NCBI GenBank assembly: GCA_002967695.1
Contig: PUHN01000013.1
Location: 1-64,000, forward strand
From: Rhodobacteraceae bacterium WD3A24
GTDB lineage: Bacteria > Pseudomonadota > Alphaproteobacteria > Rhodobacterales > Rhodobacteraceae
DNA length: 64,000 bases
Reading direction: 5' to 3'
Position numbers and translations under genes: made by a program. The notes beneath the pieces were generated by a model that saw only the letters and a program-made list of their open reading frames with translations, was not told the origin of the DNA and made no database searches. How positions within the stretch are numbered: position 1 is the stretch's first letter; each line of letters begins with the position of its first letter. Below, piece after piece: positions 17,161 through 26,416 of the stretch.

Positions 17161-17502
17161 TGGTCTGTCTCCCATAGGTCGCAAGGTTTCGGTTTCGTGG
17201 CCGACCCGGCGGCGGGGGATTGCCTGTGGGGCGTGTCGTGGCCCGCGCCGTGTCGATGACCAAGCCTTGCCGCCGAGGGCCGATGACAAACAATATCGCC
17301 GCGCAGCCATCCGATAGCTGCCCGCTGTCATGCGATGACAGCGGTTCGGGCAGGGCGCGTTATCGGATGACAGGGATGGACAAATGCCTGATTTTAAAAT
17401 CTTTATTGTGCCGCCGAACGGCGCGTGGCGCTGTCGCTCGCCCGGTCCGGCCGGCCGGGCCGGCCCTTGCCATCGTCGCGCCGGCGGGCTCAATTGGCGG
17501 CC
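17161..17502. promoter_or_regulatory. Dyad-rich control region between the curlin cluster and a DMT transporter
   Basis: 342 bp without a gene, lower in GC than the flanks (34 of 60 in 17281-17340). It holds a perfect 10-bp-arm dyad with arm CCGCTGTCAT at 17322-17331 and its complement at 17335-17344, flanked by CCGATA (17311-17316) and TATCGG (17361-17366). GATGACA recurs at 17282, 17334 and 17366, spaced 52 and 32 bp, close to whole helical turns. A 12-bp palindrome GATTTTAAAATC lies at 17390-17401 with further AT-rich sequence to 17408. The dyad centre is about equally far from both divergent starts. These look like binding sites of a dimeric regulator, identity unknown. Confidence 0.6.
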
Positions 17503-18420
17503 ATGTCCGGGCACACCTCTCCCGCTGCGGCGAGTCGGCCCCTCGCGGGCCTCCTGTGGATGCTGGTCACGGGGCTGTGCTTCGTGGCCGTGACCGCGAC
17601 GGTCAAGCATCTGGGCGGTGCGATTCCCGCCGCGCAGGCGGGTTTCCTGCGATTCCTGCTCGGGCTGGTTTTCGTGATTCCCATGCTGCCCGGCCTGTGG
17701 CGGGCGCGGCCGGGGCTGCGCGCGCACGGGCTTTTCGCCGCGCGGGGGCTGGTGCATGCGCTGGGGGTGATTCTGTGGTTCTTCGCAATGACCCGAATCC
17801 CGCTCGCCGAGGTGACGGCGATGAACTATCTCTCGCCGGTCTATGTCGCCATAGGCGCGGCGGTGTTTCTGGGCGAGCGGCTCGCCGCCCGGCGCATTGC
17901 GGCGATCGCGGTCGCCCTGCTGGGGGCGCTGGTCATCCTGCGGCCGGGGTTTCGCGAGGTCTCGCCGGGGCATCTGGCGATGATGGGCACCGCGCTGTTG
18001 TTCGCCGGCTCCTATCTGATGGCCAAGCCGCTCTCGGGGCGCGCGGGCGCGGGGACGGTGGTGGCGATGCTCTCGATATGGGTGACGGTGGGTCTGGCGC
18101 CCTTCGCGATCGCGGTCTGGGTGCCGCCAGGCCCGGCCGACCTGGCGTGGCTGTTTCTCGTGGCTCTCTTTGCCACCGCCGGGCATTACAGCATGACGCG
18201 CGCCTTCGCCGCCGCGCCGCTGGCGGTGACGCAGCCGGTCACCTTCCTGCAGCTGCTCTGGGCGACGTTGCTGGGGGCGGCCGTCTTCGGCGAGCCCGTC
18301 GATGTCTGGGTGCTGTCGGGCGGCGGGCTGATCATGGCGGCGGTCAGCTTCATCACCTGGCGCGAGGCCGTGCTGCGCCGGCGAGTGACCACGCCGCCCG
18401 ATCCGGCAACCGGGGTCTAG
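17503..18420 (+). CDS. DMT superfamily transporter (EamA)
   Basis: 305 residues, about ten transmembrane helices in two EamA repeats (first about residues 15-145, second about 158-290). Typical segments are GFLRFLLGLVFVIPM, ILWFFAMTRIPLAEVTAMNY and GHYSMTRAFAAAPLAVTQPV. Drug/metabolite transporters of this group export small metabolites such as amino acids or their precursors; the substrate is not predictable. Start at ATG 17503; the open frame further upstream would add a basic segment before the first helix and run into the regulatory palindromes. No strong ribosome-binding site is seen. Confidence 0.85.
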   Translation: MSGHTSPAAASRPLAGLLWMLVTGLCFVAVTATVKHLGGAIPAAQAGFLRFLLGLVFVIPMLPGLWRARPGLRAHGLFAARGLVHALGVILWFFAMTRIPLAEVTAMNYLSPVYVAIGAAVFLGERLAARRIAAIAVALLGALVILRPGFREVSPGHLAMMGTALLFAGSYLMAKPLSGRAGAGTVVAMLSIWVTVGLAPFAIAVWVPPGPADLAWLFLVALFATAGHYSMTRAFAAAPLAVTQPVTFLQLLWATLLGAAVFGEPVDVWVLSGGGLIMAAVSFITWREAVLRRRVTTPPDPATGV

Positions 18421-19001
18421 GCGGCCGGCGTCCTCTTGAGCAGATCGCCCATGCGGCGGGGCTGTCCGTCGCGCCAGGGCGCGTTGCCCCAGGCGACGAA
18501 GCCGCCGGCGATCAGCCCGGCCACTGCCAGCCCGAGGCCCGGCAGCGCCGCGCCGTCGGCGACGACCGCGCCGCCGGCGGCCGCGGCGACCGCTGCCACC
18601 GCCAGGCCGAGCAGAAAGAGCGTCATCCGCACCCCGGCCCGTTCGCCCTGGCTGTAGGGCAGATCGGGATCATACCGCGCGAGCGCGCCGAGCGTGGCCA
18701 GTACAAAGGCCATGAAATCGTCGAGCGGCGTTCCCGGTGCTCCGGCGGGCTGATTGATTTCCAGCCGGTGCAGATCGCCAGCGCGGGTGGTCAGCTCGAG
18801 CCGGACCATCGCCTGCGCGCCCAGCCCGTGGCGGACATAACGCACCGAGGCCACGTCGGCGAAGGCGACCGACCAGATCGTCGCGCCGGTCTCGTCGCTC
18901 AGGGTCACGCCGCGGGAATCGAGGCGCGCGGTGACCGGCGCGCGCGCCGGCGCGGGGCGCCAGCTGCGGATGATCGGCTCTTGCGCTGCGTGGTCGTCCA
19001 T
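18417..19001 (-). CDS. Conserved-type membrane protein of unknown function
   Basis: 194 residues. The N-terminal ~120 residues are soluble and beta-rich, alternating short strands (VTARLDSRGVTLSDETGATI, MVRLELTTRAGDLHRLEI) in a way that suggests a PH-like or DUF-type membrane-associated fold. Two hydrophobic helices follow (about 125-147 and 150-170: FLLGLAVAAVAAAAGG, GLGLAVAGLIAGGFVAW), then a basic cytoplasmic tail. No function assigned. It lies 26 bp upstream of choV and may be cotranscribed in part. Its stop shares CTAG with the convergent DMT transporter gene. Confidence 0.65.
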   Translation of the reverse strand: MDDHAAQEPIIRSWRPAPARAPVTARLDSRGVTLSDETGATIWSVAFADVASVRYVRHGLGAQAMVRLELTTRAGDLHRLEINQPAGAPGTPLDDFMAFVLATLGALARYDPDLPYSQGERAGVRMTLFLLGLAVAAVAAAAGGAVVADGAALPGLGLAVAGLIAGGFVAWGNAPWRDGQPRRMGDLLKRTPAA

Positions 19002-19027
19002 CGGCTGTCCTAACGGTGGCGGGCGGC

Positions 19028-20056
19028 TCAGGCGCGCGGGTCGAGGAGTTTGGCGAGCACGCCGTCGCGGGTAATGTTGCCGATCAACCGGCCTTCCTCG
19101 GCCACGTCGACACTGCCTTCGCGGCTGTGCAGCCGGGCCATGACCTCCGTGATCGGAGCGTCAGGGGGGACGGGATCGTGCGGCGCTCCGCCCTCGGCGG
19201 GCTGCATCACGTCGCGCGCGCAGAGCACGCCCAGCGGATTCATGTTGTTGACGAAATCGGCGACGTATTCGGAGGCCGGGTCGGAATAGATTTCGCGCGG
19301 TGTGCCGGACTGCACGATCCGTCCGCCCTCCATGATGGCGATGCGGTTGCCCAGCTTGAACGCCTCGTCGAGATCGTGACTGACGAAGATGATCGTGCGC
19401 TGCAGCCGCTGCTGCAGTTCGAGCAGCTCGTCCTGCAGCCGGTTGCGGATCAGCGGGTCGAGGGCGGAGAAGGGCTCGTCCATCAGAAGGATCGGCGCGT
19501 CGGTGGCAAAGGCGCGCGCCAGCCCCACGCGCTGCTGCATCCCGCCCGACAGCTCGGCCACCCTGCGATCGCCCCAGTCGGCCAGCCCAACGAGGTCGAG
19601 CTGGGCATCGACCCGCTCGCGCCGCTCGCGCGCGGGCAGGCCGGCCAGTTCGAGGCCCAGCCCCACATTCTCGCGCACGCTGCGCCAGGGCAGCAGGCCG
19701 AATTGCTGGAACACCATCGCGATCTTGTTGAGCCGCATCCGGCGCAGCGTGGCCGCGTCGGCATTGGTGATGCTGATCATCCTCTCGCCGTCATGGACGC
19801 GGACCTCGCCGCGCGTGACGTGGTTGAGCGCATTGACCGCGCGCAGCAGCGTGGACTTGCCCGAGCCCGACAGCCCCATCAGCACCACGATCTCGCCCTG
19901 CTCGACGCTCAGGGTGCAGTCGTGCACGCCCAGCACCTGGTCCGTTTCGGCCTGGATTTCGCCGCGCTCGCGGCCCGCATCCATCAGCGGCAGCGCGCGC
20001 TCGGGGTGGTCGCCAAAGACGATCGAGACGTTGTCGAATTCCACTGCGGCGCTCAT
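19028..20056 (-). CDS. choV: Choline ABC transporter ATP-binding protein
   Basis: 342 residues. Walker A GLSGSGKST, Q-loop FQQFGLLPW, signature LSGGMQQRVGLARA, Walker B ILLMDEPFSALDP and H-loop FVSHDLDEA are intact. The insertion before Walker A (GRERGEIQAETDQVLGVHDC) and the C-terminal CBS-like domain (DAPITEVMARLHSREGSVDV) are typical of ProV/ChoV proteins. It powers uptake through ChoW with ChoX as periplasmic receptor. Start overlaps the choW stop as ATGA. Specificity for choline rather than betaine is inferred from ChoX and the bet genes next door. Confidence 0.9.
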   Translation of the reverse strand: MSAAVEFDNVSIVFGDHPERALPLMDAGRERGEIQAETDQVLGVHDCTLSVEQGEIVVLMGLSGSGKSTLLRAVNALNHVTRGEVRVHDGERMISITNADAATLRRMRLNKIAMVFQQFGLLPWRSVRENVGLGLELAGLPARERRERVDAQLDLVGLADWGDRRVAELSGGMQQRVGLARAFATDAPILLMDEPFSALDPLIRNRLQDELLELQQRLQRTIIFVSHDLDEAFKLGNRIAIMEGGRIVQSGTPREIYSDPASEYVADFVNNMNPLGVLCARDVMQPAEGGAPHDPVPPDAPITEVMARLHSREGSVDVAEEGRLIGNITRDGVLAKLLDPRA

Positions 20057-20892
20057 CACCGCTTCTCCACGCGCAGCATCCGGTCGAGCATGATGGCAAC
20101 CACCACGATGATGAAGCCCGACTCGAAGCCCAGCGCGGTGTTGACCGTGTTGAGTGCGCGCACCACCGGCACGCCCAGCCCCGACGCACCCACCAGCGCC
20201 GCGATGACGACCATCGAGAGCGCCAGCATGATCGTCTGGTTCAGCCCCGCCATGATCTGGGGCAGGGCAAAGGGCAGCTCGACCTTCCACAGCGTCTGTC
20301 GCCGGGTCGCACCGAAGGCCCGCGCGGCCTCGAGAAGCGGGGTGGGCGTGGAGGAGATGCCCAGATGCGTCAGCCGGATCGGCGCCGGGACGACGAAGAT
20401 CACCGTCGCGATGAGCCCCGGCACCATGCCGATGCCGAAGAACACGATCGCCGGGATCAGATAGACGAAGGGCGGCAGGGTCTGCATCAGGTCGAGCACC
20501 GGCCGTATGGCCGCGTAGAGACGCGGACGGTGGGCCGCGGCGATGCCGATGGGCACGCCCACCCCCATGCAGACCAGACAGGCCGACATGACCAGCGTGA
20601 CGCTTTCGATCGTCTCCTCCCAGTAGCCCTGGTTGAGGATGAAGGCAAAGCCCAGCAGGATCAGCAGTGCCGTCTTCCAGGAGCGTTGCAGAACCCATGT
20701 CAGCGCGACGAAGACCGCCACGATGACCAGCGGATGGGGCTGCTCCAGAAGCCACAGGATGGCATCCACCAGCGTGCGCATGAAGGCTTCGAGATTGTCG
20801 AAGAACCACGCCCCGTTGATTTGCAACCACAGAAAGACGGCAGCGGCCGCGTCGCCCACGGGTATCTTGTTGCCGGTAAGCCAGTCCATCAT
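20056..20892 (-). CDS. choW: Choline ABC transporter permease
   Basis: 278 residues, BPD_transp_1 membrane subunit with six to seven helices. The coupling-loop EAA motif is EAARAFGATRRQTLWKVELPFALPQIM, preceded by MQTLPPFVYLIPAIVFFGIG, a pattern typical of glycine betaine/choline permeases of the ProW/ChoW group. Second of the choX-choW-choV order on the minus strand. There are two adjacent ATG codons at the start; either is possible. Confidence 0.9.
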   Translation of the reverse strand: MMDWLTGNKIPVGDAAAAVFLWLQINGAWFFDNLEAFMRTLVDAILWLLEQPHPLVIVAVFVALTWVLQRSWKTALLILLGFAFILNQGYWEETIESVTLVMSACLVCMGVGVPIGIAAAHRPRLYAAIRPVLDLMQTLPPFVYLIPAIVFFGIGMVPGLIATVIFVVPAPIRLTHLGISSTPTPLLEAARAFGATRRQTLWKVELPFALPQIMAGLNQTIMLALSMVVIAALVGASGLGVPVVRALNTVNTALGFESGFIIVVVAIMLDRMLRVEKR

Positions 20893-21020
20893 GTCCCCGT
20901 GCTCCGATGGTTTCGGCGCCGGCGACGGCGCGCGCGGCGCCCCCTCCGCATGCCGCCGGCCGGCGAAGGGGGATATATGCGGGCGGGCCCGCCCCCGCCG
21001 GGGACGCGCCCTGGGCCCGG

Positions 21021-21956
21021 TTACTCCAGCGCTTCCGTCACTGCCGCCAGGGCGTCACCGCCGTTGCGCGTCTCGACGCCGTCGAGCCACTCTTCGAGAA
21101 TGCCGGGATTGTCCGACAGCCATGCCTCGGCGGCATCGCCGGGATCCATGCCTTCATCGAGGATCATCGCCATGATCTCGTTTTCCATCGCGAGCGTGAA
21201 GGAAAGGTTCTCGAGGAGCCGGCCGACATTGGGGCATTCCTCGACATAGCCGGCGCGGGTATTGGTCAGCACCGTGGCGCCGCCCAGATCGGGGCCGAAC
21301 CAGTCGTCGCCGCCGGTCAGGTAGGTGATGTCGAAATTCGCGTTCATCGGGTGCGGTTCCCAGCCGAGAAACACGATCGGCTCGCCGCGCCTGTCGGCGC
21401 GCTGGACCTGCGCCAGCATCCCCTGCTCGGAGCTTTCGGCGAGGCTGAACTCGCCCAGCCCGAAGGCATCTTCCTCGATCATCTCGAGGATCAGTCGGTT
21501 GCCGTCATTGCCCGGCTCGATGCCGTAGATGGTGTAATCAAGCGCCTCGCCGTGCTCGGCGATGGTGCCGAAGCTCTCGATCCCCAGCGCCGCGCCTTCG
21601 GCATTGGTGGCCAGGGTGTATTTCGCGCCCTCAAGGTTGACGCGAACGGTGTCGACCGTCCCGGCCTCGCGATAGGGGGCGATGTCGGCCTCCATCGTCG
21701 GCATCCAGTTGCCGAGAAAGACGTCGACGTCGCCATTGGCCAGCGAGGTGTAGGTCACCGGAACCGACAGCACCAGCGTGTCGGTCTCGTAGCCCAGTGC
21801 CTCCAGCACCGTGGTCGCCGCGGCGGTCGTCGCGGTGATGTCGGTCCAGCCGACATCCGAGAACACCACCGTCTCGCAGCTGGACTGGGCATGCGCCGGC
21901 GCGGCCAGCGCGGCGGCGGCCGTCGCCGCCGTCAAGGTCGTGCGCAGGATCGTCAT
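21021..21956 (-). CDS. choX: Choline ABC transporter substrate-binding protein
   Basis: 311 residues. Signal peptide MTILRTTLTAATAAAALAA, cleaved after AHA. Type II periplasmic receptor of the OpuAC family. Aromatic residues suitable for a choline box appear in FSDVGWTDI, VFLGNWMPTM and VFLGWEPHPMN, the positions used by rhizobial ChoX. Start at 21956 follows AGGGAGGAA; the upstream in-frame start would overlap the promoter. First gene of choXWV, transcribed away from betI through a shared control region, which fits induction by choline. Confidence 0.92.
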   Translation of the reverse strand: MTILRTTLTAATAAAALAAPAHAQSSCETVVFSDVGWTDITATTAAATTVLEALGYETDTLVLSVPVTYTSLANGDVDVFLGNWMPTMEADIAPYREAGTVDTVRVNLEGAKYTLATNAEGAALGIESFGTIAEHGEALDYTIYGIEPGNDGNRLILEMIEEDAFGLGEFSLAESSEQGMLAQVQRADRRGEPIVFLGWEPHPMNANFDITYLTGGDDWFGPDLGGATVLTNTRAGYVEECPNVGRLLENLSFTLAMENEIMAMILDEGMDPGDAAEAWLSDNPGILEEWLDGVETRNGGDALAAVTEALE

Positions 21957-21976
21957 GTCATTCCTCCCTCGTTTAC

Positions 21977-22020
21977 TTGATTGACTGATCAATAAAAAGC
22001 AAGTTAGCTGAAGATTGCAA
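21977..22020. promoter_or_regulatory. BetI-type operator and divergent choX/betI promoters
   Basis: TTGAT (21977-21981) and ATCAA (21988-21992) form a dyad whose edges also read ATTG and CAAT. For betI, TTGACT (21982-21987), 17 bp and TTAGCT (22005-22010) make a promoter. For choX on the other strand, TTGCAA (22020-22015), 17 bp and TTTTAT (21997-21992) make another. The dyad overlaps one element of each, so one repressor could close both. BetI as that repressor is inferred from gene position. Confidence 0.6.
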
Positions 22021-22042
22021 GCCACTTTCCCGGAGCCCGCCG

Positions 22043-22645
22043 ATGCCCAAGCTTGGAATGGAGCCTATACGACGCGACGCGCTGGTCAAAGCGACCATTG
22101 CCGAGATCGGCACCTCCGGCACGCTGGACGTCACCGTCAGCAAGATCGCGCGCCGGGCGGGGATGTCCTCGGCGCTGGCGCATCATTACTTCGGCTCCAA
22201 GGAATCGATGTTTCTCGCGGCGATGCGCCATGTGCTGGCCGTCTACGCCGCCGAGGTGCGCGGGGCGCTGGCCGCCGCCGAGGGCCCCCGCGGCCGGGCC
22301 CTGGCCATCATCCGGGCGAGCTTTGCCGCGTCGAGCTTCCGGCGCGAGGCGATCGGCGCGTGGCTGAACTTCTATGTCCTCGCCCAGACCGTGCCCGAGG
22401 CGCGGCGGTTGCTGACGCTCTATCAGCGCCGGCTCGATTCGAATCTGTGTCATGCGCTCCGTCCGCTGGCGGGCGGGGCGGCCGATGCCATAGCGGCAGG
22501 CACGGCCGCGATGATCGACGGCGCCTATATCCGCGAGGCGCTGCGTGACGACCAGCCCGACGGCGCGGCCGCCGCTGCGATGGTCGAGGATTATCTCGAC
22601 GCCGCGCTCGCCCGCGCGAGAGAGGCAGAGGAGGAAGACAGGTGA
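22043..22645 (+). CDS. betI: Choline-responsive repressor BetI
   Basis: 200 residues, TetR family. The N-terminal helix-turn-helix is [28 protein letters not shown] (helices 2-3, residues about 31-58); YFGSKE is typical for BetI. The C-terminal ligand domain has [37 protein letters not shown], matching BetI. It represses bet genes until choline is present. Start ATG at 22043. Stop overlaps the betB start as GTGA. Likely self-regulated through the dyad at 21977-21992. Confidence 0.93.
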   Translation: MPKLGMEPIRRDALVKATIAEIGTSGTLDVTVSKIARRAGMSSALAHHYFGSKESMFLAAMRHVLAVYAAEVRGALAAAEGPRGRALAIIRASFAASSFRREAIGAWLNFYVLAQTVPEARRLLTLYQRRLDSNLCHALRPLAGGAADAIAAGTAAMIDGAYIREALRDDQPDGAAAAAMVEDYLDAALARAREAEEEDR

Positions 22646-24099
22646 AGGCACAACCCCGGGCCAGCCACTTCATCGACGGCGCCTATGTCGAGGATGCCGA
22701 TGGCGCGGCGATCGACATTCTCTATCCGGCGACGGGCGAGACGATCGCGCGCGTGCACGCGGCCACGCCGGCGATCATGGAACGCGCACTGGAGTCGGCG
22801 CGCGCGGCGCAGGCCGACTGGGCCGCGCGCCGCCCCGTGGAGCGGGGCCGCATCCTGTCCCGCGCCGCGCAGATTTTGCGCGAGCGCAACCGGGAGCTGT
22901 CCGAGCTGGAGACGCTCGACACCGGCAAGCCGCTGCAGGAGACGCTGGTGGCCGACGCCGCCAGCGGGGCCGAGGCGCTCGAATACTTCGCCGGGCTCGC
23001 CCCCGCGATCACCGGCGAGACGATCCCGCTGGGCGGCGATTTCGCCTATACCATCCGCGAGCCCTTGGGCGTCTGCGTCGGCATCGGCGCGTGGAACTAC
23101 CCCACACAGATCGCCTGCTGGAAGGCCGCGCCGGCGCTGGCGACGGGCAATGCGATGGTGTTCAAGCCCTCGGAACTTACCCCGCTATGCACCCTCAGGC
23201 TCGCCGAGTGTCTGGTCGAGGCCGGGCTTCCGGCGGGGCTGTTCAATGTCGTGCAGGGCGCGGGCGCGGTCGGCGGCGCCCTGGTGAGCGACCCGCGCGT
23301 GGCCAAGGTTTCGCTGACCGGATCGGTGCCGACGGGGCAGAAGGTCTATGCCTCTGCGGCCGAGGGCATCCGAGGGGTCACGATGGAGCTGGGCGGCAAG
23401 TCGCCCCTGGTGATATTCGATGATGCCGATCTGGAAGACGCGGTGGGCGGCGCGCTGCTGGGCAATTTCTATTCCGCCGGGCAGGTCTGCACCAACGGCA
23501 CGCGAGTCTTCGTCCAGCGCGGCGTGCTGGAGCGGTTCCTCGATCGCGCGGCCGCGCGTACCGAGGCGATGGTTATGGGCGACCCGATGGACGAGGCCAC
23601 CCATATCGGCCCCGTGATCTCGGCGGAGCAGATGGAAATCGTGCTGGGCTACATCGAAAGCGGACGGGCCGAGGGCGCGCGGCTGGTCACCGGCGGCGGA
23701 CGGGCCGAAGGGTTCGGCGCGGGGTTCTATGTCCGCCCCACGATCTTTGCCGATGTCGCCGACGAGATGACCATCGCGCGCGAGGAAATCTTCGGCCCGG
23801 TGATGTCGGTTCTGGCCTTCGATGACGAGGACGAGGTCGTCGCCCGCGCCAATGCGCTGCCCTACGGGCTGGCCGCCGGGGTGTTCACGCGCGATCTCGC
23901 CCGGGCGCACCGGATGGTGGCGCGGCTGCAGGCGGGAACCTGCTGGATCAACAGTTACAATCTCACGCCGCTTGAGATGCCCTTTGGCGGTGCGAAGCTC
24001 TCGGGCGTGGGGCGCGAGAACGGCCACGCCGCGATCGAGCACTACACACAGATCAAGGCGGTGCATGTCGGGATGGGGCCGGTCGATGCCCCCTATTGA
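22642..24099 (+). CDS. betB: Betaine aldehyde dehydrogenase
   Basis: 485 residues. NAD(P)-dependent oxidation of betaine aldehyde to glycine betaine, the osmoprotectant. Active-site Glu249 lies in MELGGKSPL, the nucleophile Cys283 in [14 protein letters not shown], and the general-site Asn in [10 protein letters not shown]. Cofactor-binding FKPSELTPL and [10 protein letters not shown] are present. GTG start at 22642 overlaps the betI stop (GTGA), indicating coupling. Middle gene of betIBA. Confidence 0.96.
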   Translation: MKAQPRASHFIDGAYVEDADGAAIDILYPATGETIARVHAATPAIMERALESARAAQADWAARRPVERGRILSRAAQILRERNRELSELETLDTGKPLQETLVADAASGAEALEYFAGLAPAITGETIPLGGDFAYTIREPLGVCVGIGAWNYPTQIACWKAAPALATGNAMVFKPSELTPLCTLRLAECLVEAGLPAGLFNVVQGAGAVGGALVSDPRVAKVSLTGSVPTGQKVYASAAEGIRGVTMELGGKSPLVIFDDADLEDAVGGALLGNFYSAGQVCTNGTRVFVQRGVLERFLDRAAARTEAMVMGDPMDEATHIGPVISAEQMEIVLGYIESGRAEGARLVTGGGRAEGFGAGFYVRPTIFADVADEMTIAREEIFGPVMSVLAFDDEDEVVARANALPYGLAAGVFTRDLARAHRMVARLQAGTCWINSYNLTPLEMPFGGAKLSGVGRENGHAAIEHYTQIKAVHVGMGPVDAPY

Positions 24100-24177
24100 G
24101 CGGCGGGCCGGCGCCGGGCCTTGCCTGAGCCGCCCCGCAGCGGCCGGCGGGGCCGAGACCAGGCGCAAGGGGCGCTG

Positions 24178-25830
24178 ATGGAAGCGGATTACGTGATCGT
24201 TGGCGCGGGCTCGGGCGGCTCGGCGGTGGCCTATCGGCTGGCCGAGGCGGGCCATTCGGTGATCGTGATCGAGCGCGGCGGCTCGGATGGCGGCCCCTTC
24301 ATCGGGATGCCCGGCGCGCTGTCCTATCCGATGAACATGACTCGCTATGACTGGGGCTACGAGAGCGAGCCGGAGCCGCATCTGGGCGGGCGGCGTCTGG
24401 CCACGCCGCGCGGCAAGGTCATCGGCGGGTCGTCCTCGATCAATGGGATGGTCTATGTGCGCGGACATGCCCGCGATTTCGACCACTGGGCCGAGACGGG
24501 CGCGGATGGCTGGGCGTTCGCCGACGTGCTGCCCTATTTCCGGCGCATGGAGTCCTGGCATGGCGCGGCGGGCGAGGCCGACTGGCGCGGCAGCGACGGG
24601 CCGGTCCATGTCAGCCGGGGCCGCTGGGCGACGCCGCTTTTCGCAGCATTCGTCGCGGCGGGCGTCGAGGCGGGCTATCCCCATACCGACGACTACAACG
24701 GCCGTCAGCAGGAGGGCTTCGGTCCGATGGAGGCCACGATCTGGCGCGGGCGGCGCTGGTCGGCGGCGCGGGCATATCTCAAGCCCGCCCTGAAGGGGCC
24801 GAACTGCCGGCTGGTGCGCGGGCTCGCCCGGCGCGTGGTGATCGAGCAGGGGCGGGCCACCGGCGTCGAACTGGCCCGCCGCGGCGGTATCAAGGTCATC
24901 CGCGCGCGCCGCGAGGTCATCCTCGCGGCGTCGTCGATCAACACGCCCAAGCTGCTAATGCTTTCGGGGATCGGGCCGGGGGCGCATCTGGCCGAGCACG
25001 GCATCGAGGTATTGGCCGACCGGCCCGGCGTGGGCGCCAATCTGCAGGATCACCTCGAACTCTACCTGCAATACGCGGCCAGCAAGCCCGTCACGCTCTA
25101 TCGCTACTGGAATCTGCTGGGCAAGGCCTATGTCGGCGCGCGCTGGCTGCTGACGGGCACGGGGCCGGGCGCGTCCAACCAGTTCGAGGCGGGGGGCTTC
25201 ATCCGTTCGGCCGCCGGGGTCGCCTATCCCGACATCCAGTTTCACTTCCTGCCCATCGCGGTACGCTATGACGGCCGCGCGGCGGTCAGGGGGCACGGTT
25301 TTCAGGTGCATACCGGGCCGATGCGCTCGCCCAGCCGGGGGGCGGTGACGCTGCGCTCGCCCGATCCCGAGGCGCCGCCGCGCATCCGCTTCAACTACAT
25401 GAGCCACGAGGCCGACTGGCGCGACTTCCGCGCCTGCATCCGGCTGACGCGCGAGATCATCGGTCAGGACGCGCTCGCGCGCTATACCAGTCACGAAATC
25501 CAGCCCGGACCGGAGGCGCGGGACGCCGCCGCGCTCGACGCCTTCATCCGCGATCATGCCGAGAGCGCCTATCACCCCTGCGGAACGGCCCGGATGGGCC
25601 GGGCGGACGACCCCGGCGCGGTGGTCGACCCGCAGGGCCGGGTGATCGGGGTGCAGGCGCTGCGGGTGGCCGACAGCTCGGTCTTCCCGCGCATCACCAA
25701 CGGCAACATCAACGCCCCCTCGATGCTGGTGGGCGAGAAGATGGCCGACCACATTCTCGGTCGCGCGTCGCTGCCACGCGACGAGCGCAGCCCGTGGAGT
25801 CACCCCCGCTGGAGGACGGCGCAGCGTTAG
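24178..25830 (+). CDS. betA: Choline dehydrogenase
   Basis: 550 residues, GMC oxidoreductase using FAD to oxidise choline to betaine aldehyde. N-terminal dinucleotide fold [21 protein letters not shown] and IERGG; GMC signature 1 around [19 protein letters not shown]; signature 2 [17 protein letters not shown]; the catalytic His in [10 protein letters not shown] and the closing [19 protein letters not shown]. Membrane-associated and electron-chain coupled in known bacteria. The 78-bp gap after betB holds a GC-rich inverted repeat (CCCCGC with GCGGGG), which could lower betA expression. Confidence 0.96.
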   Translation: MEADYVIVGAGSGGSAVAYRLAEAGHSVIVIERGGSDGGPFIGMPGALSYPMNMTRYDWGYESEPEPHLGGRRLATPRGKVIGGSSSINGMVYVRGHARDFDHWAETGADGWAFADVLPYFRRMESWHGAAGEADWRGSDGPVHVSRGRWATPLFAAFVAAGVEAGYPHTDDYNGRQQEGFGPMEATIWRGRRWSAARAYLKPALKGPNCRLVRGLARRVVIEQGRATGVELARRGGIKVIRARREVILAASSINTPKLLMLSGIGPGAHLAEHGIEVLADRPGVGANLQDHLELYLQYAASKPVTLYRYWNLLGKAYVGARWLLTGTGPGASNQFEAGGFIRSAAGVAYPDIQFHFLPIAVRYDGRAAVRGHGFQVHTGPMRSPSRGAVTLRSPDPEAPPRIRFNYMSHEADWRDFRACIRLTREIIGQDALARYTSHEIQPGPEARDAAALDAFIRDHAESAYHPCGTARMGRADDPGAVVDPQGRVIGVQALRVADSSVFPRITNGNINAPSMLVGEKMADHILGRASLPRDERSPWSHPRWRTAQR

Positions 25831-25899
25831 CCGCCGCTCGCGCCCCGGCCGGCGCCATGGTAGCATCGCCCGCGCGATGACAAGAGAAGGGAAAAGGCG

Positions 25900-26142
25900 A
25901 TGTCACCGATCATGGAGGCCTTCGTGGCGGTTCTGTTTCTGGCCTGGCCGGTGCCCGATGGGCATCCGGCGGCCGCCTATCTCGTCGAGCCGGAGGAGAC
26001 GCAGCTGGCCGTGCAATACATGGGATTCGCCAGCCGCGAGGACTGCGAGGCGTTCCTCGCCCTCGCACAGAATGACCCGCCCGCCGGGATGCTGCCCTAT
26101 GAGGGCGCGCGGGTGATGGGCGGCGAGTGCAACGAGGCCTGA
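25900..26142 (+). CDS. Small hypothetical protein with N-terminal hydrophobic segment
   Basis: 80 residues. AGGGAAAAGG stands 7 nt before the ATG. Residues 5-16 are hydrophobic (MEAFVAVLFLAWPV), like a short signal or anchor segment; the rest (VQYMGFASREDCEAFLALAQ and GARVMGGECNEA) carries two cysteines that could pair in the periplasm. No recognised domain. Follows betA by 70 bp on the same strand but a link to choline metabolism is not shown. Confidence 0.6.
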   Translation: MSPIMEAFVAVLFLAWPVPDGHPAAAYLVEPEETQLAVQYMGFASREDCEAFLALAQNDPPAGMLPYEGARVMGGECNEA

Positions 26143-26416
26143 GGGCCGCCGCGTCCTGCCCCGCGATCGCGGCGCCGGGCCGGGCATGGCCAGCGCCGCG
26201 GCCGGGGGATGTGCGGCCATCGCCCGGCGGCTGTGCGGTAAAGGGCAGCATTTCGCGCCACAGCCGCATTTAACACCTGCCCGGACAGGCCTATTGTCAC
26301 GCCACGCGCATCGCCCGGCAGCGGCCGCGCGCAGGTTTTTGCAGCGAGGCCGCCGCCCGCGTGGTGGCCGGCTGGCGGCGCGCGCGGCGCCGAGGCCGCG
26401 CGGTCAGGGAGAGACA
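26143..26416. other. Intergenic stretch before the hemerythrin gene
   Basis: 274 bp of high-GC sequence. I see no gene, RNA or strong hairpin. A less GC-rich patch around 26270-26300 (CATTTAACACC, CCTATTGTCAC) is the likeliest place for the hemerythrin promoter, but no clear -35/-10 pair can be set. Confidence 0.35.
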
